From Modicisalibacter xianhensis (GTDB taxonomy: Bacteria > Pseudomonadota > Gammaproteobacteria > Pseudomonadales > Halomonadaceae), in the NCBI RefSeq assembly GCF_900113605.1, contig NZ_FOPY01000007.1, positions 124,001 through 188,000 of the forward strand: a DNA stretch of 64,000 bases, in the 5' to 3' direction. Under the pieces are notes generated by a model that ran no database searches, was not told the origin of the DNA, and saw only the letters and a program-made list of their open reading frames with translations. Position 1 is the first letter of the stretch. Each line of letters begins with the position of its first letter. Both the position numbers and the translations under genes were made by a program. This document shows positions 7,811-15,477 of the stretch, one piece after another.

Positions 7811-8876
7811 AAAGCAGCGGGAAAGCGAGGAGCAGCAGAAGGCTCGTGTCAGCGGGCCGCGCCCGTTCTGGTCGGGCACCATCACGTTCGGCCTGGTCAG
7901 TCTGCCCGTGGGATTGTATCCAGCCAACCGTTCCCGGCCGGTGTCGCTACGCATGATCGACAGCGACGGCACCCCGCTGGCGCGTCGTTATTTCTGCGAG
8001 AAAGAGGGCCGACCGCTGCGCAGCGACGAGCTGGTACGGGGCTATGAAGTCGAGAAGGGCGATTACATCGTCATCGAGGATGAGGAGCTTGATGCCCTGG
8101 CGCCCGAGAAGTCCCAGGAAATCGATCTCAAGCGCTTTGTCGACCTGGACAACATCGACCCCATGTATTTCGAGCGTGCCTATTTCCTGACCCCCGACAA
8201 GGGCATTACCAAGGCCTACCGGCTGCTTGCCAAGAGCATGGAGGAATCGCGGCGGGCCGGCATTGCTACCTTCGTGATGCGTGGTAAGGAGTACTTGGTG
8301 GCGATACTGGCCGAGAAGGGGATTCTACGGGCCGAGACGATGCGTTTTCACGAGGAGGTCCGCAAGCCTGAGAGCGTCGGACTGCCCGAGCTGCAGCGCG
8401 CGGACAGCCAGCAAGTCGAGGATATCGAGAAAGCCATTGCCTCGCTGGCGACCGACAAACTGGAACGAAGTGCGCTGGAGGATTGGCACAGTCGTAAGAT
8501 CATGGATCGGGTCAACGAAAAGCTCGACAAGGGCGAAGGAGTCATCGACATCGACGCCGAGGAGGAAGCGGAAGCCGAGCAGGGCGGTGAAGTGATCGAC
8601 CTGATGCAAGTTCTCAAGCAGAGCCTGGAGCAGGGGCAGCCGCCCACTGAAACGCCAGCGTCGCGCCATCGCAAATCGGCCGGTGACAAGTCGCGCAAGG
8701 CCGCGCCCAGCGCAGGAAAAAAGCGTGGCAGTCACGGCAAGAGCAAGCAGGGTCATGATGACCTGGCTGGGTTGTCCCGTCATGAACTCTACGAGCGAGC
8801 TCAGGCACTCGACATCCCGGGGCGCAGTAACATGAGCAAGGCGCAGCTTATCCGGGCCATCGAACAGGCCGCCTGA
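7803..8876 (+). CDS. ku: Non-homologous end joining protein Ku (second copy, C-terminal extension)
   Basis: The 357-residue Ku begins with a charged linker, then the Ku core from about residue 18 (RPFWSGTITFGLVSLPVGLYP). After about residue 270 a long Lys/Arg-rich linker leads to a final module of some 37 residues (LSRHELYERAQALDIPGRS, then MSKAQLIRAI) that looks like a SAP or Rho-N-type nucleic-acid-binding motif. The GTG start overlaps the preceding ku by eight bases and has GGGAGG upstream. The basic tail is expected to help DNA binding or sliding. With the first Ku it could form a heterodimer or separate homodimers; sequence cannot decide. Confidence 0.95.
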   Translation: MPRKQRESEEQQKARVSGPRPFWSGTITFGLVSLPVGLYPANRSRPVSLRMIDSDGTPLARRYFCEKEGRPLRSDELVRGYEVEKGDYIVIEDEELDALAPEKSQEIDLKRFVDLDNIDPMYFERAYFLTPDKGITKAYRLLAKSMEESRRAGIATFVMRGKEYLVAILAEKGILRAETMRFHEEVRKPESVGLPELQRADSQQVEDIEKAIASLATDKLERSALEDWHSRKIMDRVNEKLDKGEGVIDIDAEEEAEAEQGGEVIDLMQVLKQSLEQGQPPTETPASRHRKSAGDKSRKAAPSAGKKRGSHGKSKQGHDDLAGLSRHELYERAQALDIPGRSNMSKAQLIRAIEQAA

Positions 8877-8880
8877 ATGG

Positions 8881-9282
8881 TCAATGGCGCGTGCGTTCGT
8901 GGCGCGACTGCACTGCCCGGGTGTATTTCGCCGCGGGGTCGAGCAAGAGCCGCTCGAGTCCGATGGCCTCGCCGCTTTCCAGGCAATAGCCATACTCGTC
9001 GTGGCGCAAGCGCTCCAGGGCGGCCTCGATACGGCCAAGCCTCATGGTGTCACGTTCGGCTTGCTTGAGCAGAAATGTCTGGTTGCCTTCTGCCACGGCA
9101 CGGTCCATGGCGTCTCCCCAGCAGCGGCACCCTTCGATGCCTTCACGTGCCTCGGTCAGGCGCAGCCGCGTCTCGTTGCGAAGCCGCTGCAGGTATGCCT
9201 CGAAAAAGGCTCGTTGTTGCTGGTTCATGTAGTCCTCTTTCGGCATGGCCAAAAGAGTGATTTCATCGAGTGTCGTTGACAT
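8881..9282 (-). CDS. DksA/TraR family protein without the zinc-finger cysteines
   Basis: This protein of about 133 residues has the DksA layout: an N-terminal region with EDYMNQQQRAFFE, a long coiled coil, and a C-terminal globular part. The coiled-coil tip retains the D-x-x-D-R-A pattern (GDAMDRAV) that in E. coli DksA contacts the RNA polymerase active-site region. The usual four-cysteine zinc finger is reduced to one cysteine (YGYCLESGEAIG); the other positions are Ser and non-Cys residues. This resembles zinc-independent DksA2-type paralogues that act when zinc is scarce or under oxidation. The start is uncertain: the ATG at 9282 fits homology, one at 9309 is possible, and neither has a strong ribosome site. 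It ends only four bases from the ku stop. Confidence 0.85.
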   Translation of the reverse strand: MSTTLDEITLLAMPKEDYMNQQQRAFFEAYLQRLRNETRLRLTEAREGIEGCRCWGDAMDRAVAEGNQTFLLKQAERDTMRLGRIEAALERLRHDEYGYCLESGEAIGLERLLLDPAAKYTRAVQSRHERTRH

Positions 9283-9514
9283 GACGTTGCGCTGGTGTCG
9301 CTGTGTCATCTTGGTTTGTATTGCACCGACAGGCCTGTTATCGAAAGCGTTTGCCGATCCATTCCCTGCAATCAGCTTGGTCATCTGGCGTGCAACTTGC
9401 CAATTGTTGAGGCAGAATCATGAAAAATTTTGCCACGGGGCATGGCTCAGGACGCCTGAATATCGGAAAATGTTGCCGGTCGAGATGTCCCGTGACCGGA
9501 AGGTGTCGTTATCG

Positions 9515-10081
9515 ATGAGGCAGAAACTGTTATACGCGTTATCGTTGGGTTTGTGCTTGGCACTGATGGCTTCCGGTCTGCATGCCGCCGAGGAGTCGCG
9601 GGAGGTGTGGCTGCTGGTGGACGACAGGACGTCGACCCTGCATGTCTATCGTGGGAACCAGGAAATCGAACGCTTCTCCCCCGTATCGCTGGGGCGCGGA
9701 GGCGCCAAGCGCCTGCGTTTGAGTGGCAGTCGTGCGACTCCGACCGGGGAATTCAAAATAAATTGGATCAATGAAGATAGCCGCTTCCATATCTTCCTGG
9801 GTCTCGATTATCCTACGCTCGCCCATGCTCGCGAAGCTCACGAGTCAGGCATGTTGAGTGAACCCGAGTTCTATGATTATCTTACGTATTATCGTCGGCA
9901 CGGTGCTCCACCTCAGGACACCGTGTTGGGCGGTAGCATCGGGATACATGGTCTCGGTGAAGCCGATCCGAGTGTTCACCAGCGATATCATTGGACCGAT
10001 GGCTGCGTGGCAGTCACCAATGACCAAATCGAAAAGCTGGCGACACTAGTACGGCTTGGCACAAAGGTAATCATCCGCTAG
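9515..10081 (+). CDS. Periplasmic L,D-transpeptidase family (YkuD) protein
   Basis: The 188-residue precursor has a signal peptide (about residues 1-25, ending near HAAEE) and a single YkuD catalytic domain. The active site is visible as His145 (GIHG) and Cys164 in HWTDGCVAV, matching the H...(S/T)DGC pattern. Such enzymes form 3-3 peptidoglycan cross-links or attach lipoproteins to murein. It is small and has no LysM domain. GGAAGG lies upstream of the ATG at 9515; a GTG at 9503 is an alternative. It directly precedes an Lpp-like lipoprotein gene, and a second L,D-transpeptidase lies just beyond, so a shared role in envelope tethering is plausible. Confidence 0.88.
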   Translation: MRQKLLYALSLGLCLALMASGLHAAEESREVWLLVDDRTSTLHVYRGNQEIERFSPVSLGRGGAKRLRLSGSRATPTGEFKINWINEDSRFHIFLGLDYPTLAHAREAHESGMLSEPEFYDYLTYYRRHGAPPQDTVLGGSIGIHGLGEADPSVHQRYHWTDGCVAVTNDQIEKLATLVRLGTKVIIR

Positions 10082-10158
10082 GTTACTAGCAGCAAGTAGC
10101 AACAGGCCTGCCTGTGCAGGAAATGTAAGTCAACCAAGGAAGACTCAAGGAGAACCGC

Positions 10159-10422
10159 ATGAAAAAAACCAGCACCATGCTCAAGCTCGCCGCCGCAACT
10201 CTGGCCATGGGTGTCATGGCTGGCTGTGCATCTCAGGCCAGCGAAGAGCAGAGCGGCCAGATGAGCCAGGCGCAGCAGGAAGCCAACGAGACCCGCAGCA
10301 TGGCTCGTGAAGCGCTGACCACTGCACAGCAGGCCCAGCGTACTGCCCAGCAGGCTCTGCAGCTCGCACAGCAGAACCGTCAGGAAATGGATCGCATGTT
10401 CGAGCGTTCCATGCGCAAGTAA
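10159..10422 (+). CDS. Murein lipoprotein (Lpp/OprI-like)
   Basis: This 87-residue lipoprotein has a signal sequence ending in a lipobox (VMAGC), giving a mature protein that starts at Cys23. The rest is a glutamine- and alanine-rich heptad-repeat helix (QQAQRTAQQALQLAQQ), typical of the trimeric coiled coil of Lpp and OprI. It ends in SMRK; a C-terminal lysine is the residue that L,D-transpeptidases join to meso-diaminopimelate in Lpp. AAGGAG precedes the start. Codon use is strongly biased and two hairpins follow, both consistent with an abundant, stable mRNA. It lies between two L,D-transpeptidase genes. Confidence 0.88.
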   Translation: MKKTSTMLKLAAATLAMGVMAGCASQASEEQSGQMSQAQQEANETRSMAREALTTAQQAQRTAQQALQLAQQNRQEMDRMFERSMRK

Positions 10423-10432
10423 TCGAATGCCA

Positions 10433-10454
10433 ACGGCATCCGTGAGGATGCCGT
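10433..10454. terminator. First of two hairpins after the lpp-like gene
   Basis: ACGGCATCC pairs with GGATGCCGT around a 4-base loop, starting 10 bases after the stop codon. It has no T-run, so it may protect the mRNA end or act together with the next hairpin. Confidence 0.55.
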
Positions 10455-10468
10455 CAACGCTTTCGATG

Positions 10469-10496
10469 AGAAAGCCCTGCCTAGGCAGGGCTTTCT
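10469..10496. terminator. Bidirectional terminator between lpp-like gene and convergent ldt
   Basis: AGAAAGCCCTGCC and GGCAGGGCTTTCT are perfect inverted repeats around TA. Runs of A and T flank the GC-rich core on both sides, so it can act as an intrinsic terminator for the lipoprotein gene (plus) and for the L,D-transpeptidase gene (minus). Confidence 0.85.
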
Positions 10497-10553
10497 TCGT
10501 TTCAGCATCACCAGCGTCAAGTGGAACGCCTTCTCGGCAACCGCGATACGGCC

Positions 10554-11645
10554 TCAGGCGTCGTCTTTAGCGACCGACGTTTCCAGCTGGCTGTATAGGG
10601 CTTCATGCAGCTCCAGCCAGTCGTAGAGAGAGGCTGGCTTCTCGACAGCGGGAATATCGATCGGTGCCCGAACCAGCAGCAGCGACTCGGGAGACCCGCT
10701 GGGGCGTTCGACTTCGCCACGCAGCTTGGCGTAGTCGACGGGATACTCCTTGCCCCTGACTTCCTTCGTGACGGCATCCAGGGCCTTGGTGATACGACTG
10801 ACGGGCGTATCCCCTGATTCTTCCATCGATGGATACGACTGAACGAAGAGGGTACCCCCTTCCGTCCAGCCTAGCTTGAAGGGCTCATTGATCAGGCGTA
10901 CCTGCGTGTCGACCGGCACCCGGGGAAACAGTCGCGCGATATCCTCGTTCAGCATACGAATGCAGCCATGGGTAACACGCATGCCGACACCCAGCGGCTT
11001 GTTGGTCCCGTGGATCAGGTAGCCAGGGATACCCAGTCGCATGGCGAACGGGCCGAGGGGATTGTCCGGGCCAGGTGGCACGACGCTTGGCAACATGTCG
11101 CCCTGTTCGGCATGTTCCTTGATGATCGAAGCGGGCGGATACCAGGCGGGGTCCTTGGCCTTGGCGGTAACCCGCGTTTCGCCCAGCGGCGTCTTCCAGT
11201 CCATGCGCCCGACACTGACCGGATAGGTCTCGACCATTCGAGCCTCGCCTTTCACCACCTTGGGGTAATAGTAAAGGCGCATCTCGGCAACGTTGACGAC
11301 GATCCCTTCCCGGGGGCCGGGCGGCAGGATGAAGCGCGACGGGATCACCACCTCGGTCCCTTCGCCAGGGATCCAGAGGCTGACGTCGGGATTGGCCCGG
11401 CGGATTTCCTCGTAACCGATGCCATGGCGATGCCCGATGGAGAAAAGCGTATCTTCATGCGAGGCCTTGATGACCTGAATCTCGCCAACCACGTCGCCTT
11501 TTTCGGGCAGCCGATAGTGTCCCGTCGGCAGCGGGGCCTGTGCCTCGACGGCCTCGGGCAGAGTCGGTTCCTGGGCCATGAGCAATGGCGGCATCGCCAG
11601 CAGTCCCACAGCCAACCAAAGCATGCTTGCTTGCTTAACTCGCAT
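10554..11645 (-). CDS. Periplasmic L,D-transpeptidase (ErfK/YbiS-type)
   Basis: The 363-residue precursor has a signal peptide (about residues 1-25), a LysM-like segment (IKASHEDTLFSIGHRHGIGY) and a YkuD catalytic domain with IHGTNKP and THGCIRM, which carry the catalytic histidine and cysteine. A C-terminal extension of about 100 residues follows. The architecture matches ErfK/YbiS/YcfS-type enzymes that attach Braun lipoprotein to peptidoglycan. It converges on the Lpp-like gene with a shared terminator, and the substrate is probably that lipoprotein (inference). The ATG at 11645 gives a proper signal peptide; starts further upstream in frame only add non-homologous residues. Confidence 0.9.
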   Translation of the reverse strand: MRVKQASMLWLAVGLLAMPPLLMAQEPTLPEAVEAQAPLPTGHYRLPEKGDVVGEIQVIKASHEDTLFSIGHRHGIGYEEIRRANPDVSLWIPGEGTEVVIPSRFILPPGPREGIVVNVAEMRLYYYPKVVKGEARMVETYPVSVGRMDWKTPLGETRVTAKAKDPAWYPPASIIKEHAEQGDMLPSVVPPGPDNPLGPFAMRLGIPGYLIHGTNKPLGVGMRVTHGCIRMLNEDIARLFPRVPVDTQVRLINEPFKLGWTEGGTLFVQSYPSMEESGDTPVSRITKALDAVTKEVRGKEYPVDYAKLRGEVERPSGSPESLLLVRAPIDIPAVEKPASLYDWLELHEALYSQLETSVAKDDA

Positions 11646-11757
11646 CAGACGCGACCTATTCAATCCTCGTAACCGGCGGGGTGCCGGAAGATCGAGTATA
11701 TTCCTGTGTATCGCCCCGGGACACAATGCCTGCAAGCGATAATTTGCAGCGGTCGAC

Positions 11758-14700
11758 TCACGCCGCCTGGGCCTTGCGATTGAGGGTGTCGAGCAGGCCT
11801 TCCACCTCTTGGAAGCGGGCGTCCTCACCCTCCATGCTGGCCTCGAAACGCAGTATCTCGGCGCCTTCCAGCCTGTAGTGCCTGGGGTCGCGCTGGATCA
11901 GGTTGACCAGGGTCATGGGGTCCACGGCCGGGTTGGCGCCGAAGATCACCCGGCCGCGCTCGGGCCCTGCCTCGAGGCGCACGATGCCCAGGCGCTCGGC
12001 ACGCTGGCGCAGACGGGTCTGGCGGAACAGGGTCTTGACCGGGGCGGGCAGCAGGCCGAAGCGATCGATCATCTCCACCTGCAGTTCCTTGAGTTCCGCT
12101 TCGTCGGCAGCATTGCTGATGCGCTTGTACATGATCAGGCGTTGCTGTACATCATGCAGGTAGTCGTCGGGAATCAGTGCCGGCAGGTTGAGACTGACTT
12201 CCACGCCCTCGTCCAGTGGCGCCTCGATGTTGGGCGTCTTGCCGGCGCGGATTGCCTTCACGGCGCGATCGAGCATCTGCATGTAAAGGCTGTAGCCGAT
12301 AGTTTCCATCTGGCCGCTCTGCTCGTCCCCCAGCAGCTCGCCAGCCCCGCGTATTTCCATGTCATGGCTGGCCAGAGTGAAGCCGGCGCCCAGATCCTCG
12401 GCCTGGCCGATGGCCTCCAGGCGCTTGATGGCATCCTTGGTGATGGCCTTGGGTGGCGGTGTAAGCAGGTAGGCATAGGCCTGGTGGTGGCTGCGTCCGA
12501 CGCGTCCCCGCAACTGGTGGAGCTGGGCCAGGCCGAACTTGTCGGCACGCTCGATGAGAATGGTGTTGGCGCTGGGGACGTCGATGCCGGTTTCAATGAT
12601 CGTCGAGCAGACCAGCACGTTGAAACGTTTATGGTAGAAATCCGACATCACCCGCTCCAGCGAACGCTCTGGCAACTGCCCATGAGCGATGCCGACCCGG
12701 GCCTCTGGCACCAGTTCCGTAATCTTGCGGGCCGCGGGTTCGATGGTCTTGACCTCGTTGTGCAGGAAGTACACCTGGCCGCCGCGCAGGATCTCGCGCA
12801 GGATCGCCTCCTTGATCACGGGTTCGTTGCGTTGCTGGACGAAGGTCTTTACCGACAGCCGTCGGGCCGGCGGGGTGGCGATGATCGACAGGTCGCGGAT
12901 GCCGCTCATTGCCATGTTCAATGTGCGTGGGATAGGGGTGGCGGTCAGCGTCAGGATGTCCACCTCGGCGCGCAGGCTCTTGAGGCGTTCCTTCTGGGCC
13001 ACCCCGAAGCGATGCTCCTCGTCGATGATCAGCAGGCCCATGTTGGGGAGCTTCATCGACTTGGACAGCAGCTTGTGTGTGCCGATGACGATATCGGCGC
13101 GACCTTCCTCGATACGCTTCAGGGTATCCGCCTGGCCCTTGCCGCCGGTAAAGCGTGAGATCAGTTCGATCTGTACTGCGGTATCGGCAAAGCGGTCGCG
13201 GAAATTGTCGTAGTGCTGCTGGGCGAGCAGGGTGGTGGGGACCAGTACCACGACCTGACGACCGGAATGCACGGCCAGGAAGGCGGCACGCATGGCGACT
13301 TCGGTCTTGCCGAAGCCGACATCACCGCACACCACGCGATCCATGGGGCGCGGTGCAGTCATGTCGCCGATCACCGCATGGATCGCCGCACGCTGGTCGG
13401 GGGTCTCCTCGAACGGGAAGCTGGCCGCGAAGCGCTGGTACTCCTCACCCGGTGGGTCGCAGGCGAAGCCTTCGCGGGCCTCGCGCCGCGCATACACATC
13501 GAGAAGTTCGGCGGCGGTATCGCGAATCTTCTCGGCGGCCTTCTTCTTGGCCTTGTCCCAAGTGTCAGAACCCAGTCTGTGAAGCGGTGCCAGCTCGTCG
13601 CTGGCGCCGGCATAGCGCGAGATCAGGTGCAGGCTGTCCACCGGTACGTAGAGCTTGGCGCCACCGGCATATTCCAGCGCGACGAATTCGGCGGCCTGGC
13701 CCCCGGCTTCCAGGGTCTCGAGGCCCTGATAACGGCCCACGCCATGGGTCTGGTGAACGACCGGCGCACCGGGGCGCAGTTCGGACAGGTGACGAATCGC
13801 CAGCTCGTTGTCGTCGGTGGCCTTCTCGCGGCGCCGGGTCTGGCGCACCACGTCGCCGTAAAGTTCGGTTTCGGTGACGATGGCCAGGGTGGGGTCGCCA
13901 AGCCCCGAGCCGCTTAGCCAGAGTCCCTCGTCGAGTTCACCCTCGGTGATCGCCAGACGCGAGTTGCCGCCGAGGAAGGCCGGCCAGCCGTCAACATGGG
14001 GCAGGTCGAGGTGCAGTACACCGAGAGTCTCTGCCAAGGCTTCGCGACGGCCTCGCGACTCGGCGACGAACAGCACGCGCATCTCGCAGTGCGAGGCGAG
14101 AAACTCCTCGAGACGCGCCAGGGGCTTCTGAGCCCGGGCATTGATTGCTACCTGAGGCGGGCCTTGGGTGGCTGGCAGGCGGGCGTGCGGGTGGTCTTCG
14201 TCGGTGATTAGTTCGACACGTGGCCTGCCCTTGATGGCGGCAAACACCTCGGGAACCGGAATGAACGCCCGTGCGGGAGGCAGCAGTGGCCGGGTCGGAT
14301 CGACGCCCAGGTTTTCGTAACGGCTTTCTATGGCAGTCCAGTGATGCTCCGCTGCACCGAAAACGCCTGGCAGCAGGGCCACGCGGGTGTCATCGACGAG
14401 ATGATCGAATAGCGACGCGGTCTCCTCGAAGAACAAGGGCAGGTACTGCTCGAGTCCCGGTGCCGGAATACCCTTGAGCGCATCGTTGTACAACGGGCAT
14501 TGCCGTGGGTCGACGTCAAATAGCGTCTCGAAGCCTTCGCGGAAGCAGGCAATCGCCGAACGCGATAACGAATATTCGTGAGCCGGCAGCAGTTCGACAC
14601 TTTCTACCTTGTCCTGACTGCGCTGGGTATCGGGATCGAAATGGCGCAGCGTGTCGACCTCGTCATCGAACAGGTCGATTCGCAACGGGGCACTGCTGCC

Positions 14701-15222
14701 CATCGGGAACAGGTCGATGATGGCGCCGCGCAGGGCATATTCGCCGGGTTCGTAGACGGTCTCCACGGCCCGGTAGCCGGCCCGGGACAAGGTCTCCCGG
14801 AAGCCCTCGCGATCGAGCGTCATGCCCACGCTCAAGGTGAGGACGCGCCCGGCGATGTAGTCGCTGGGTGGCAGGCGCTGCATCAACGTATTGATCGGTA
14901 CCAGTACGATGCCATCCCGGGTGTCCTGCAGGCGACGCAAGGTGCGCAGACGCTCGGAAACGATGTCCTGGTGCGGGGAGAAGCTGTCATAGGGCAGGGT
15001 TTCCCAATCGGGAAACGGCATGACCGGAACCCTGGCAAAGAAGCGCAAGGCGTTTTCCAGGCGCTGGGCCGAGGCGGTATCCGGGGTGATTACCAATAGC
15101 GGGGCATCATCGGCCAGCCGGGCCAGGGCCAGCGCCGTTGCTGCGCCGTGGGGAGCCTGCCAGTAGAGCGTATCGCGCGTTCCGGTAGGGCTGGGCGGGG
15201 CCAGCGGAGAAAAGTTCGACAT
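11758..15222 (-). CDS. mfd: Transcription-repair coupling factor
   Basis: The 1154-residue Mfd translocase removes stalled RNA polymerase and recruits UvrA to the lesion. It has the N-terminal UvrB-like region, the RNA-polymerase interaction domain (about 485-560, VHQTHGVGRYQGL), the helicase motor with Walker A (DVGFGKTEVAMRAAF) and DEEH box (LLIIDEEHRFG), and the C-terminal TRCF domain. Length is normal for the family. The ATG at 15222 is preferred; a TTG at 15234 would add four residues. It is divergent from gap, as I recall for Pseudomonas. Confidence 0.97.
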   Translation of the reverse strand: MSNFSPLAPPSPTGTRDTLYWQAPHGAATALALARLADDAPLLVITPDTASAQRLENALRFFARVPVMPFPDWETLPYDSFSPHQDIVSERLRTLRRLQDTRDGIVLVPINTLMQRLPPSDYIAGRVLTLSVGMTLDREGFRETLSRAGYRAVETVYEPGEYALRGAIIDLFPMGSSAPLRIDLFDDEVDTLRHFDPDTQRSQDKVESVELLPAHEYSLSRSAIACFREGFETLFDVDPRQCPLYNDALKGIPAPGLEQYLPLFFEETASLFDHLVDDTRVALLPGVFGAAEHHWTAIESRYENLGVDPTRPLLPPARAFIPVPEVFAAIKGRPRVELITDEDHPHARLPATQGPPQVAINARAQKPLARLEEFLASHCEMRVLFVAESRGRREALAETLGVLHLDLPHVDGWPAFLGGNSRLAITEGELDEGLWLSGSGLGDPTLAIVTETELYGDVVRQTRRREKATDDNELAIRHLSELRPGAPVVHQTHGVGRYQGLETLEAGGQAAEFVALEYAGGAKLYVPVDSLHLISRYAGASDELAPLHRLGSDTWDKAKKKAAEKIRDTAAELLDVYARREAREGFACDPPGEEYQRFAASFPFEETPDQRAAIHAVIGDMTAPRPMDRVVCGDVGFGKTEVAMRAAFLAVHSGRQVVVLVPTTLLAQQHYDNFRDRFADTAVQIELISRFTGGKGQADTLKRIEEGRADIVIGTHKLLSKSMKLPNMGLLIIDEEHRFGVAQKERLKSLRAEVDILTLTATPIPRTLNMAMSGIRDLSIIATPPARRLSVKTFVQQRNEPVIKEAILREILRGGQVYFLHNEVKTIEPAARKITELVPEARVGIAHGQLPERSLERVMSDFYHKRFNVLVCSTIIETGIDVPSANTILIERADKFGLAQLHQLRGRVGRSHHQAYAYLLTPPPKAITKDAIKRLEAIGQAEDLGAGFTLASHDMEIRGAGELLGDEQSGQMETIGYSLYMQMLDRAVKAIRAGKTPNIEAPLDEGVEVSLNLPALIPDDYLHDVQQRLIMYKRISNAADEAELKELQVEMIDRFGLLPAPVKTLFRQTRLRQRAERLGIVRLEAGPERGRVIFGANPAVDPMTLVNLIQRDPRHYRLEGAEILRFEASMEGEDARFQEVEGLLDTLNRKAQAA

Positions 15223-15366
15223 TGGCGTCTTCAAGCAAAGGTTAGGGTGTTGGGCAAATGATAACAGGGGCGGCGTCCGTGGGAGAAAACCCGCATACTG
15301 ACGTGGCTGTTCGTTTCTTTTGACACCGCAAAGCCGGAAACCGGTTTGTAGTCAACCCCGGATTTC

Positions 15367-15381
15367 TGTAGTGGTCTTACA
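15367..15381. promoter_or_regulatory. HexR-like operator upstream of gap
   Basis: TGTAGTGGTCTTACA matches the gammaproteobacterial HexR consensus TGTAATnnnATTACA at 10 of 12 defined positions. It lies about 100 bases before gap, a known HexR-regulon gene in several gammaproteobacteria. The rest of the 243-base mfd-gap intergenic region (15235-15477) shows no other clear element. Confidence 0.35.
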
Positions 15382-15477
15382 ACTTCTGCGACCATACAGC
15401 AATTGCGCTGGCTGACGCATGGCAAGGATAATGAACAGGAAATTTCATTCGCGATTCCGTAAGGAAGGGAGTAGTAC

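Noticed and set aside
15374-15392. GTTGTAA on the minus strand upstream of gap, resembling a Ter site
   Set aside because: The critical C after GTTGTAA is replaced and the flanks do not match. The same stretch is better read as part of a HexR-like box.
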